Assembly: GCA_900299155.1 (NCBI GenBank)
Contig: OMIS01000041.1
Span: 1 to 17,146 of the forward strand
Direction: 5' to 3'
From: a bacterium
Lineage (GTDB): Bacteria > Patescibacteriota > Microgenomatia > UBA1400 > PJMF01
Length of the DNA: 17,146 nucleotides
Position numbers and translations under genes: made by a program
The notes under the pieces: model-generated
Database searches by the model: none
The model's input: the letters and a program-made list of their open reading frames with translations, nothing else
What the model was told of the DNA's origin: nothing
Part shown: positions 6,898 through 14,703 of the stretch, one piece after another
Numbering within the stretch: position 1 is the stretch's first letter
How the letters are laid out: every line of letters begins with the position of its first letter

Positions 6898-8251
6898 CAT
6901 CAGCAAACTTATTTGAAACAGGAATCGCTACCCAGTGTGGATACCAAACTGCGAAGGCAATAGCTGCGCTTGCAAAGATTAAATAGAGCACAAACTTCTG
7001 ATTCTTTCCCACTAAATATGTCCAGTAACTAATTAAAATGCACAGAAGTGGTACGGCTGGTGTGTAGTGATAAAAGAACATTATTCTGGGTGAAAGCTGC
7101 CAAGGTGCCCAAACAGCAAAATAACTGATCGTGAGAAATAGCAATGGATTTTCTGTCAACTTTTCTATGCCATATACAGTGGCGGTATATATGCGATTCA
7201 GCGCTGCTTGTTTCTTTTGTGCGGTAAAATATTCATACATACGCAGCAAGAAATAAATCAGCGTTGAAAATACAGTCGCAGCACCAATTAAAAAAAGTAC
7301 AGGATTACCAAATGCATAAATATCAGCGCGTGATCCGCTCCCATAACTGACGTGCATCCACACTGGTCGAATGTTTAAGAACCATTCAATTGGGCGTGAT
7401 TGGTACGGGTGTGTGGCATCGAGATGTGTTTGATACCACCAAATTTGGTTATGGAGCTCTTTGAAGTGTGCCCAGCCTTTCCCTTGAATAAACATGTGTG
7501 TGTATCCAGCTACATATAAACATGCAGGCAGTAGTAGCAACAGCACTAGACGTATCCCCAACCATTGTGCGAGCTCCCACCACCACTTTTTTGTAAAAAT
7601 TCCGGTAGGTGAATAGGTAGTAAAAAATATTTTAACAAGCTCAAATAGCTCAAATAACCCTACAATTCCTACAACAAATAATCCTGACCACTTGCTGGCC
7701 ATGGCCAACCCTGCACTCAATCCAGTTAAAAATAATTTTGATATGCGTTTCGTATCTTTATAGACAAGATAGTTGTAGATCGTGAATAAAATAAAGAAGG
7801 TGACGTGAATATCATTCATCGCAATTCTTGATTGCACGAGCAGTAAGCCATCTAAGCTAGCCAGTGCTGCGCTCATAAGGGCGATTGTGGAATTACGAAA
7901 TAAACGGTACGCTACGTGATAAGTAAGTAAGATCACAAGTACGCCAAATATTACTGAGCTGAAGCGCCAGCCAAAAGAATTTTCTCCAAAGGCAAGCATA
8001 GAAATAGCTTGAAAGTATTTGGCGAGTGGTGGATGCAGCCAATCAACCGCTGTATCTGGTTCTGGAGCAGGATTCCACCATTCATATGCTCTTGGGTCAT
8101 TGTGGGCAATCAACTTTGCGGTAACTGCATGATACACCTCATCAAACATGTAGGTTTCTGGATTATGCAGGTTATACATTCTAGTAAAAAATGCAAAACA
8201 GAGAATTATAATAAGGATAACTGAACGAAATCGGTGAAGTGTTGTTCTCAT
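6866..8251 (-). CDS. Bacterial protein O-mannosyltransferase (PMT, GT39)
   Basis: This 461-residue polytopic membrane enzyme belongs to the dolichyl/polyprenyl-phosphate-mannose protein mannosyltransferase family. The family moves mannose from a lipid carrier to Ser/Thr of proteins during export, on the outer face of the membrane. Evidence: the loop-1 acidic pair D37-E38 in MFDEVYHA, the HPPLAK motif (73-78), SRIAMND (141-147), the HPYQSRPIEWFLNIRPVW loop, and a C-terminal four-helix block with PRIMFFYHYTPAVPLL and a final WYPHW motif. Length fits actinobacterial Pmt. About nine to ten hydrophobic segments are visible. It is last in the minus-strand glycan run, 12 bp after the UbiA gene, and probably co-transcribed with it. 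No good Shine-Dalgarno precedes the ATG. Sugar identity is inferred from family. The secreted protein at 2964 is rich in Thr/Ser and could be a substrate, which is speculation. Confidence 0.92.
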   Translation of the reverse strand: MRTTLHRFRSVILIIILCFAFFTRMYNLHNPETYMFDEVYHAVTAKLIAHNDPRAYEWWNPAPEPDTAVDWLHPPLAKYFQAISMLAFGENSFGWRFSSVIFGVLVILLTYHVAYRLFRNSTIALMSAALASLDGLLLVQSRIAMNDIHVTFFILFTIYNYLVYKDTKRISKLFLTGLSAGLAMASKWSGLFVVGIVGLFELFELVKIFFTTYSPTGIFTKKWWWELAQWLGIRLVLLLLLPACLYVAGYTHMFIQGKGWAHFKELHNQIWWYQTHLDATHPYQSRPIEWFLNIRPVWMHVSYGSGSRADIYAFGNPVLFLIGAATVFSTLIYFLLRMYEYFTAQKKQAALNRIYTATVYGIEKLTENPLLFLTISYFAVWAPWQLSPRIMFFYHYTPAVPLLCILISYWTYLVGKNQKFVLYLIFASAAIAFAVWYPHWVAIPVSNKFADAIYFALPQWK

Positions 8252-8263
8252 AACCGAGGGGAA

Positions 8264-9223
8264 TTATCCAACAATATAGATCAATATGAAAGCACTAACT
8301 CCAAATGAAAATACGGTGGCAAGCAGCGGTTTATCTGTAAGAAGCACTCGCTCTGGTGATTCACCTTCATTTTTTTCGTAGATGAGTTGTAAGTAGCGCA
8401 TCACTCCAAAGATCACAAATGGCAAGGTGAGCATCAATAGTTTTTGAGAATGTAAGGTTTTAGGTAGTGCTTCATAAATTGTGGCAAACTGTGGTGCAGG
8501 CGCAACTCCTTCATCTTGAAAAGTATAGAGTGCATAGGTTAACCAGGTGGCTGTAGCAAACATCGCGGTATACTGATCAAGTAACCGCTGCGAATAGTGC
8601 TTGAGAATTTTTCTAGTTTGTTCCATGAGGTTGCCATCTTTGCCTGCAAGTAATGTGCGTTCACTCTGTCGTTTTCCTACGGCTAAAAATAATGAAGCAG
8701 AGATAACTGTAAGTAAAAACCACACACTCATGTGTAAGTTCACAACTACTGCTCCAGCATAGACTCTAATTAAAAACCCTGATGCAATCGCACTGATATC
8801 TAAAATTGGAATATGCTTAAAATATTTTGCATAGAGTATCTGCAACATAAGATAGGCAAAAACTAGTAACTTGAAAAACAACGGCAGCCACAATGAAAGA
8901 AAGACAACTACAACCAAGCAAATACCAGCTCCAAACATCGCCACAGGAATGGGAAGTTCTCCTGAAGCTATAGGACGTTTACGTTTAAAAGGATGATGCT
9001 TGTCTGCATCTTTATCAATAATATCGTTGATGATGTAGACACTTGAAGTCAGAAATGAGAAAACTATAAAAGAAAGTGTTACTCTCAGAAAATAACTACT
9101 TTCACCAACTGGTACGGTAAAGAGCATGCCAGTGAAAAAAAGTGCAGCATATACAGCAAAATTTTTAATCCATTGACGAGGGCGTGCAGTGCGGAGTAGT
9201 AGGAATAGTGCTGAGCTTTTCAT
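8264..9223 (-). CDS. UbiA family prenyltransferase, decaprenyl-phosphate phosphoribosyltransferase-like
   Basis: This 319-residue membrane protein has the UbiA fold. The first Asp-rich motif is NDIIDKDAD (N66, D67, D70, D74), followed by HPFKRKRPIASG. The second region is YAKYFKHIPILD...GFLIRVYAGA (D142, R153), followed by AVGKRQSE. The RPRQWIKN start and this second region resemble the branch typified by mycobacterial UbiA (Rv3806c), which puts phosphoribose on polyprenyl phosphate for arabinose donor synthesis, rather than the quinone branch. No quinone or heme genes are nearby; all neighbours are lipid-linked sugar enzymes, which supports that reading. Its ATG overlaps the stop of the upstream WecA-like gene by 4 bp (ATGA), a sign of translational coupling; AGAAAG just before the ATG may be a weak ribosome site. 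The DprE1/DprE2 epimerase expected for an arabinose donor is not in the window. About eight membrane helices. Confidence 0.88.
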   Translation of the reverse strand: MKSSALFLLLRTARPRQWIKNFAVYAALFFTGMLFTVPVGESSYFLRVTLSFIVFSFLTSSVYIINDIIDKDADKHHPFKRKRPIASGELPIPVAMFGAGICLVVVVFLSLWLPLFFKLLVFAYLMLQILYAKYFKHIPILDISAIASGFLIRVYAGAVVVNLHMSVWFLLTVISASLFLAVGKRQSERTLLAGKDGNLMEQTRKILKHYSQRLLDQYTAMFATATWLTYALYTFQDEGVAPAPQFATIYEALPKTLHSQKLLMLTLPFVIFGVMRYLQLIYEKNEGESPERVLLTDKPLLATVFSFGVSAFILIYIVG

Positions 9224-10275
9224 GTCTTTCTAGTTGCTTTATATTTTGCCACAATTAAGACTATAAATACACAGAGCATTACGGTAGTTATACTGAGAAG
9301 TTTGCCGAGAGTATTTAAATAGAGTGCCAAAAACCCCATCAAGGCACTTGTGGCCCAGTAGAGCATGGCAATTCGCCGCTTTCCCCAATGAAATACATCT
9401 AGTAATTTATGATGCAAATGGCCCCTATCTCCCCAGAGTGGTGACTTGCGGGCATAGAGTCTTCGTATAATCGAAAAAATGGCATCAGCTGTTGGAACTG
9501 CCAAAACCATCAATGTTGTAGCAAGCTTAGCTCCAGAAAGAATGGCAAGTACACTTAAGAAAAAACCTGCCAGTGAACCGGCACCATATCCAGGCATAAT
9601 TTTCTGTGGATACCAGTTCCAAATGAGAAATCCTGCATATGCGCCCGCCACGATAAAACTAAGGTTGGCAGTATTGAACTGTGTCGGATCATCAATAAAG
9701 CGGTAGGAGAGAATCCCGATAAAAATAAGAGCAATGCTAACAAATCCAGGCATCTGCCCATCAACTCCTTTGGACCAGTTCACAATATTCATATTCCAAA
9801 GCATAAAAATAATGGCAAATAAATCTGAGAGAATCCAGACCATGTGGGTCTGCCCCAAAAATTCTATAGGGACTTGCCACTGATTTAGATGAATTACTCC
9901 TGTCCCAAACGGATTACTGACATACGCAATACCAATACCAGAACTTACCACAATAATGCTTGCGAGTAGCCCAGTACCTAAGCGCAAAACTGGACTTAAA
10001 TCATAGATATCATCCAAGAAACCGACAACAGTTAATAGCCCTGCTGCAACAAGTATGTGTACGAGGTATTGGTCAAAGTTGAGAAAAAAAGCACTAACAA
10101 TCAAAATGGCAGAAAAAATCACAAGTCCGCCACCACGGGGGACTGGTGTGGAGTGAGTTTTTTTTGCATGGCTATCTTTAGCTGGATCATCAAGCCACTT
10201 ATACTTTTTATATAAGCCTATTACTGCTGGTGTTAGTAGAACCGCGATAATCGCAGTACAGATAAATGCCCACAT
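9220..10275 (-). CDS. WecA/MraY-like polyprenyl-phosphate sugar-1-phosphate transferase (GT4)
   Basis: This 351-residue protein with about ten membrane helices belongs to the family that transfers sugar-1-phosphate from a nucleotide sugar to polyprenyl phosphate, the first step of many surface glycans. Visible motifs: KTHSTPVPRGGG (39-50), GFLDDIYD with D88-D89 (85-92), NWSKGVDGQ (166-174), PTADAIFSIIRR (261-272) and DRGHLHHKLLD (283-293), the WecA-type HxHH loop. Two positions depart from the usual pattern: the NxxDGLDG motif reads NWSKGVDG, and the GDxGS motif that carries a metal/catalytic Asp reads MPGYGAGS (227-234) with no Asp. It follows the small membrane protein by 4 bp and overlaps the UbiA gene by 4 bp. 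Its sugar cannot be inferred. It may be a CPR-specific variant with altered chemistry, or still active using other acidic residues. Confidence 0.88.
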   Translation of the reverse strand: MWAFICTAIIAVLLTPAVIGLYKKYKWLDDPAKDSHAKKTHSTPVPRGGGLVIFSAILIVSAFFLNFDQYLVHILVAAGLLTVVGFLDDIYDLSPVLRLGTGLLASIIVVSSGIGIAYVSNPFGTGVIHLNQWQVPIEFLGQTHMVWILSDLFAIIFMLWNMNIVNWSKGVDGQMPGFVSIALIFIGILSYRFIDDPTQFNTANLSFIVAGAYAGFLIWNWYPQKIMPGYGAGSLAGFFLSVLAILSGAKLATTLMVLAVPTADAIFSIIRRLYARKSPLWGDRGHLHHKLLDVFHWGKRRIAMLYWATSALMGFLALYLNTLGKLLSITTVMLCVFIVLIVAKYKATRKT

Positions 10276-10279
10276 AGTT

Positions 10280-10645
10280 TTAATATGTAATAATAATAAT
10301 TCTCAGTAGTGCAAAAAATAAAAAACATTGCACAACCAATGTTGTCCATGCAAAAAGACGTAACACTAATTTTTCCAGGTCCTTAAATAATGAGATTAAA
10401 ATACTATGTAGTAAGGTGATGAATAGTGCAATTGTGGGAAAGAGGAATATCCATTCCTTACTTGTGATTGCCTGATCAGGGCGTGCCAGTGAGTAAAAGA
10501 GTGGTATTTCTGGCTGTGCAAAAAAATAATAAATTGTACTGACAATAGTGATTAATCCAGTAAATGCGACGCACAGTAATAATGGCTGTTTAATCGAGGT
10601 ACTGAGTTCATCCCAGGTCTCAATCTTAAATTGGTTTTCAGACAT
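10280..10645 (-). CDS. Small three-helix membrane protein, unknown
   Basis: This is a 121-residue protein with three predicted membrane helices (about 20-43, 64-87, 93-119) and a short polar N-terminus (MSENQFKIETWDE). A conserved-looking loop, QPEIPLFYSLARPDQ (44-58), lies between helices 1 and 2. No enzyme motif is present. It is tucked between the GT39-type transferase and the WecA-like gene: 4 bp before the latter, with its own -10 box overlapping the stop of the former. By position it probably serves the glycan cluster, perhaps as an accessory to the WecA-like enzyme, but no function can be assigned. Confidence 0.82.
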   Translation of the reverse strand: MSENQFKIETWDELSTSIKQPLLLCVAFTGLITIVSTIYYFFAQPEIPLFYSLARPDQAITSKEWIFLFPTIALFITLLHSILISLFKDLEKLVLRLFAWTTLVVQCFLFFALLRIIIITY

Positions 10646-10652
10646 AGTGCTG

Positions 10653-10658
10653 ATTATA
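10653..10658 (-). promoter_or_regulatory. -10 box TATAAT overlapping the upstream stop codon
   Basis: A perfect TATAAT on the minus strand ends 7 nt before the ATG at 10645, and its TAA is the stop codon of the GT39 gene. It predicts a leaderless transcript starting a new unit: small membrane protein, WecA-like, UbiA, PMT. No strong -35 and no Shine-Dalgarno are seen. Confidence 0.55.
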
Positions 10659-12225
10659 AACTACTTGTGCTACGTTTTCTCCATAGTACAAAGTGCTCGA
10701 AAGAATTATTGGCAATATAGTTGTCCCGTAAGTAGGCTCTTAAGCCTGGCAGCTCTGCTGTTTCATTATTCATCACCACAATATACTCAGGTTTTTTGTC
10801 TACAATGGATTTGAATGTTTCATCATAAACTTTCAAATCAATAATGTGGAATGAAACAGTAAATCTACCCGTTGGTTGTTTCTTGGTTAACGCGTACAGT
10901 GTGGGATTGGTGCCCCAGATAAACATATATTTATCGTGACTTCTTGAGATAATTTCAGCTGCCTTGTAGTTATCTTCCATAATCCATTCAAATGAGTTCC
11001 GGTAATCGTGGTAGCTCATTTGACCAGTAAGTAGTTTCAAATTACGTTGGTAGTATGAGATGACGGGGTATCCACCGACGTGCAAAATTTTCATAACTGC
11101 AAAAACCATTACTGCTATAAGTGCGATACTGGCATATTGAAAGATACGAAGTTGTTTGTTCAATTTTTCTAGTCCATATCCAAGTAAGAGTGCGAGTGGA
11201 GGAAAGATCTGTAAATAGTAGTGCGGGTACGGACGATTGGAAAGTAAACTGGCAAATAATGCAAAAAGTGTCCATGTTGCAATAAATTGTTGCTGAGGTG
11301 TAAAAAACTTTGTTAACAGTGAAAGGGCAAGTACCCCAGCTACGACAAATAAAAATTTACCTACCAATGTGAAGCTAAATGCGAGCAGTGGATTGGTGAA
11401 GCCCAAGTCCCAATTGCCACTGTAATGTAAATTGTAGAGCAATCCAAAATTTAAGTATGCTTCACCAGAACCGCGCAGTACATAATACACAACAGAAATA
11501 AGAATTGGCAGTGCAATGCCGCCAGCTAAGATGAGCATATGGAGCAGTGTTTTAGGAAGCAGTTTTTTTATAGTTGATTGTAAGGTGTGAGTCTTGAGGT
11601 TCTGTAGTGTGCCAAACCAACCAATCATAAATGCTGCACAGGCATCAAGTAATCCAGGAACTTTGGTCAATATCCCCAATCCAAATAAGATCCCACTTAC
11701 AGTAATAATTTGCCAATCACTATGATGCTTTTTTTCGTCTGGTTGTGTTACAAATGAAGCAAAGTAAGAAGAATATGAAAGTATCCAAAATCCAAACAGC
11801 ACAAACCCCATTACAAATAACTCACCGTTGGGAATATTACCTTCAAAGAGCGGTAACGTAGTACTGAGCACAAATGCAAATGTTGCCAGAAAAGTACTGT
11901 ACTTGTTTTTGAACAAGCGCTCACTCAAGCGATAAAACGCAATTGTTGTGAGGAGCATCCAGGTAACTAATAGAATCCGAAAATTTAATTGACTGCCGAC
12001 ACTTGCAAAGTAATAAATAAGTGGCGTTTTATGATCGACGATATCAACATACAAACGATCACCTACTCTAATGCCGTTCCCAATCGTCAAATATATACCT
12101 TCATCACCGTACCAGTATGGTTCAAAAAAGTTTGGAATACGTAACACCAATACAAAACACAACAGTATCGCAAGAACTGGATGACAAATTTCTTTTTTGT
12201 GCCACAACTTTGTAAGTGCTCTCAT
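10654..12225 (-). CDS. GT39/ArnT-like polyprenyl-phosphate-sugar glycosyltransferase
   Basis: With the start used here this is a 523-residue polytopic membrane protein of the GT-C superfamily. The signature acidic pair D41-E42 sits in YWYGDEGIYL in the first outer loop, followed by RVGDRLYVDIVDHKTPLIYY, typical of GT39/PMT_2 proteins that use lipid-linked sugars outside the membrane. About ten or more hydrophobic helices follow. The last ~110 residues are a soluble domain (LKLLTGQMSYHDYRNSFEWI, then WGTNPTLYALTKKQPTGRF). Acceptor and sugar are unknown. An in-frame ATG at 12264 would add 13 residues, but a TATACT box lies inside that extension and the basic start MRALTKLWHKKE is better for a membrane protein, so I prefer 12225. 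A hairpin separates it from the upstream GT2 gene. Confidence 0.87.
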   Translation of the reverse strand: MRALTKLWHKKEICHPVLAILLCFVLVLRIPNFFEPYWYGDEGIYLTIGNGIRVGDRLYVDIVDHKTPLIYYFASVGSQLNFRILLVTWMLLTTIAFYRLSERLFKNKYSTFLATFAFVLSTTLPLFEGNIPNGELFVMGFVLFGFWILSYSSYFASFVTQPDEKKHHSDWQIITVSGILFGLGILTKVPGLLDACAAFMIGWFGTLQNLKTHTLQSTIKKLLPKTLLHMLILAGGIALPILISVVYYVLRGSGEAYLNFGLLYNLHYSGNWDLGFTNPLLAFSFTLVGKFLFVVAGVLALSLLTKFFTPQQQFIATWTLFALFASLLSNRPYPHYYLQIFPPLALLLGYGLEKLNKQLRIFQYASIALIAVMVFAVMKILHVGGYPVISYYQRNLKLLTGQMSYHDYRNSFEWIMEDNYKAAEIISRSHDKYMFIWGTNPTLYALTKKQPTGRFTVSFHIIDLKVYDETFKSIVDKKPEYIVVMNNETAELPGLRAYLRDNYIANNSFEHFVLWRKRSTSSL

Positions 12226-12250
12226 AGATGCAAAAATCGTATCTATGTTC

Positions 12251-12256
12251 AGTATA
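12251..12256 (-). promoter_or_regulatory. Candidate -10 TATACT for the GT39 gene
   Basis: TATACT on the minus strand lies 25 nt before the preferred ATG at 12225 and just after the GT2 terminator candidate. The -35 (TTTCAA, 17 nt upstream) is weak. It supports a new transcription unit beginning here. Confidence 0.4.
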
Positions 12257-12276
12257 CAAACCATTCAGAAACCTTG

Positions 12277-12329
12277 AAAGGAGGAGTTTTTTTATGCTGA
12301 AACTACAGCAAAACATATCAAAAGTGTGA
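12277..12329 (+). other. Strong Shine-Dalgarno plus 11-codon ORF between two minus-strand genes
   Basis: AAAGGAGGAG (12277-12286) contains a 7-nt perfect anti-16S match, AAGGAGG. Nine nt later an ATG at 12294 opens an 11-codon frame, MLKLQQNISKV, ending in TGA at 12327-12329. The stop abuts the first arm of the hairpin at 12320-12349. The order resembles a leader peptide with attenuator, but no plus-strand gene follows. It could equally be chance, or matter on the minus strand, where it reads CCTCCTTTC, like the 3' end of 16S rRNA. No clear plus-strand promoter. Confidence 0.25.
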
Positions 12330-12349
12330 TGCTTGAAACTTACACTTTT
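12320..12349. terminator. Hairpin at GT2 3' end, possibly bidirectional terminator
   Basis: AAAAGTGT (12320-12327) and ACACTTTT (12342-12349) are perfect 8-bp inverted arms around a 14 nt loop; a further A-T and a G-T pair can extend the stem. The downstream arm ends in T4 on the minus strand and T5 on the plus strand. The GT2 stop codon (TAA read 12342-12340) lies at the edge of the stem. The stem is AT-rich, so strength is uncertain. Confidence 0.45.
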
Positions 12350-13851
12350 TCCGTAACTTTATACTCAATGTATTTTCCAAGCATTAGCCGTGTGTGTGCA
12401 TCGAGTCCTGGGAGTGCAGAAAAGAAAAATCCAATAATTGGTAACAGTAAAAACTCCAGGGGCTGTAAGATGTAGGAAAGTGGGTTGTTGCGATTGGGGC
12501 GTGGTGGGCGGTTTAATGCATCAAGAACAAAGACGACAACCATAGATACTAGTGAAAATGTTAATAACAATGAGGTTACCTGTGGGAGTGTTTTTCCTAA
12601 AATGGTGCGGTTAAATGCTGGGTTTAATATTGGAGGTAAAAACGCTGAAACGGTGATGGCAAACCAGTTCACTGGCCATAAAAAGTGATCTTCCATAATT
12701 TTAATAACACGGACCGTTTTATCTAAAAATGGTACGTTTGGAGTAACTATGTACTGTTTGATAATATAGGCATCGTCACTGACACCCCATGCCCAACGTT
12801 TGAGTTGTTCATATTGGTTAATCATAGTACCCCAAAAGGTGGGTGATTCAGCTGCATCGGCATAGATGGGCAAATAAATTGGTTTGACTTCGAAGTCACC
12901 CTTTTTAGCAAAATATGATTTAAAAAATAAGCGATAATCTTCGGGAATAACATTGGTGTCCCAATAGCCAATTTCATGAATGTGCTTGAGGGAAGTACTA
13001 TATGTAGAAAAGTTTATCAAACGATCTTCGCGTGCCAAAATATACATTTGGGTAACAGAAAATAATGCTGCTAGTACACGAACTGGAGAGGGAACTTGCC
13101 AGATATTATTGTAGAAAGCGATTGCACCCTGCCAGATACGATTAAATGGTTTGGGATCACTTAAAAATGAGTAGGTAAGTGCCGCAAAGTAGGATTTATG
13201 AAAAAGTGCATCTGCATCTTCGCTAGAAATTGTGATGTTTTCAATTGGCATGCCAGCTTTGTCTACTAAAAATTCTTTTGCGCGTTTTGCACCCCAACAG
13301 GTATTGGAAGATTTGCCCTTCACTTCACCTTCAATATCAGGATGAAATGCTACCCATAAATGTCCAAACCGATCCCCATATTTTTCTTGCAAGTGTTTGG
13401 CTTTGACATGTGCCTCAGCGCCTTCTCGTACTTCAAATGACACCATAATGTGCAGGTTTTTAAGTGGATAGGTTTGTGTGCTCAGCGCCTCCATGGTCCG
13501 TTCTAATGTGGTAACGGGTTCTTTGTATGTTGGGATAACGATAATGTGATGAACTTTTTTCCACGAATCTGTAAATTGATTTTCTAGATCAGCAAGCCAA
13601 TCAAACTTGGATGAGGCGCGGATTCTAAAATGTGCAACGATCGCTAAAACTGCCAGGGTAATCGAGCGGAACAACCAGTACACACAGAAGCCAATAATGT
13701 AGTATGCCACGGCTACGGGAATAATCAGTGAGCCCCAGAATGGAAAAAGTATTAACGACCATGAAAAGAAGCCAGGTAATATCTCTAAAAACCGTTGTGA
13801 CTTCACAGGATGACGGCGGATAAATCGGGCGGCGTGACTTTCTTGGGTCAT
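12340..13851 (-). CDS. Membrane GT2 glycosyltransferase, BcsA/cellulose-synthase-like
   Basis: This 503-residue protein has an N-terminal pair of membrane helices (about 28-75), a cytoplasmic GT2 catalytic domain and several C-terminal helices (about 385-485). Catalytic features of processive GT2 enzymes are visible: HHIIVIPTYKEP (101-112) at the domain start, DAD (212-214) in SSEDADALF, ED (304-305) in NVIPEDYRLFF as the catalytic base, and QLKRW (349-353), the QxxRW motif. Such enzymes polymerise a sugar from a nucleotide donor and may export the chain. No PilZ domain is present, so c-di-GMP control as in BcsA is not indicated. The ATG at 13851 overlaps the tatD stop by 4 bp (ATGA). A longer frame from 13917 exists but would overlap tatD by 70 bp with a cysteine-rich, unconvincing extension. 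The substrate is unknown. Confidence 0.88.
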   Translation of the reverse strand: MTQESHAARFIRRHPVKSQRFLEILPGFFSWSLILFPFWGSLIIPVAVAYYIIGFCVYWLFRSITLAVLAIVAHFRIRASSKFDWLADLENQFTDSWKKVHHIIVIPTYKEPVTTLERTMEALSTQTYPLKNLHIMVSFEVREGAEAHVKAKHLQEKYGDRFGHLWVAFHPDIEGEVKGKSSNTCWGAKRAKEFLVDKAGMPIENITISSEDADALFHKSYFAALTYSFLSDPKPFNRIWQGAIAFYNNIWQVPSPVRVLAALFSVTQMYILAREDRLINFSTYSTSLKHIHEIGYWDTNVIPEDYRLFFKSYFAKKGDFEVKPIYLPIYADAAESPTFWGTMINQYEQLKRWAWGVSDDAYIIKQYIVTPNVPFLDKTVRVIKIMEDHFLWPVNWFAITVSAFLPPILNPAFNRTILGKTLPQVTSLLLTFSLVSMVVVFVLDALNRPPRPNRNNPLSYILQPLEFLLLPIIGFFFSALPGLDAHTRLMLGKYIEYKVTEKV

Positions 13852-14702
13852 GAAATTTTGAGTGAAGTAAAGACTTGTAAGGTATTTGCATATACCTTGG
13901 CAAGTGAAACACCACATTCCTCTTCTAAATACTTGCTAGTTAATTCTATCATCCATGGTTCACAAGTTTTACCACGATGTGGAACAGGTGGTAAAAATGG
14001 AGCATCTGTCTCAAGCAACAGCCTATCTTCAGGTACAGCTTGCACAATTGCACGAATGCTATCCGCATTCTTATACGTTACATTTCCCGCAATCCCCACA
14101 TACGCTCCAAGTGCCACGGCTTCTTGTATATACTCCACACTACCAGAAGCACAGTGAAGAATAAATGGTGCGTTTGATTTTTTATAGGCGCGTACAAGCG
14201 TAAGTATATCTGAATATGCTTGTGTGGAAGAATCTCTGACATGCAAAATTACTGGGAGAATGTATCTATCTGCAAGTGCAAGTTGTTTGCTGCACAGTTC
14301 TTTTTGTAGTTCTATCTCTCTGGTATGCTGCCCATTTGTGAGATCAAGTCTAAAATAATCCAAGCCAATTTCTCCAATAGCAGCGATCAAGTGTGTATTG
14401 AGATTTTGTTTTACTACTTCTTCCAGATGAGTCACCCAATTAGTAATTGTGTCTTCAGTAATGGACTGTCCTGCAGCCTGCGTATCAGCAACTGCATGTG
14501 GATGAAAGCCAACAGCTGCACGAAAGCTTTTTTCAGTGCGAGCAAGTTCAACTGCTCGAGTTGAAGTAGTGATATCTGTGCCAACTACAATAGCATTGGT
14601 AACCCCATGTGCTTGTGCTTCCTGCCAGTACTGTGGCCAAAGTGCTCCAGATTCTCCATATAGAGGATCGAGGTTGTAGTGGCAGTGGGTATCAATAATC
14701 AT
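13848..14702 (-). CDS. tatD: TatD family metal-dependent hydrolase (DNase)
   Basis: This 284-residue TIM-barrel hydrolase fits TatD/YcfH length. Metal ligands are all visible: IDTHCHY with H6 and H8 at the start, GEIGLDY with E111, ILHVRD with H154, ILHCASG with H183, and ETDAPFLPP with D233. TatD proteins are metal-dependent nucleases with 3'-5' exonuclease activity, tied to DNA repair and degradation. The chosen ATG at 14702 puts the conserved IIDTHCHY at residues 2-9; a TTG at 14714 would add four residues and overlap metG. The start follows the metG stop after a single base (TAATATG), and the TGA stop overlaps the GT2 start. The metG-tatD order is common in bacteria, so the linkage is not special. 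Confidence 0.95.
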   Translation of the reverse strand: MIIDTHCHYNLDPLYGESGALWPQYWQEAQAHGVTNAIVVGTDITTSTRAVELARTEKSFRAAVGFHPHAVADTQAAGQSITEDTITNWVTHLEEVVKQNLNTHLIAAIGEIGLDYFRLDLTNGQHTREIELQKELCSKQLALADRYILPVILHVRDSSTQAYSDILTLVRAYKKSNAPFILHCASGSVEYIQEAVALGAYVGIAGNVTYKNADSIRAIVQAVPEDRLLLETDAPFLPPVPHRGKTCEPWMIELTSKYLEEECGVSLAKVYANTLQVFTSLKIS

Positions 14703-14703
14703 A

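Noticed and set aside
12226..12264. Longer start for the GT39 gene at 12264.
   Set aside because: The extension contains the TATACT promoter candidate and lacks family features. Not excluded.
13852..13917. Longer start for the GT2 gene at 13917.
   Set aside because: It would overlap tatD by 70 bp and add an unconvincing Cys-rich extension; the ATG at 13851 gives a typical 4-bp stop/start overlap.
13810..14164. Plus-strand open frames of 69-115 codons across the GT2/tatD junction.
   Set aside because: They are antisense to conserved tatD motifs and have no start signals.
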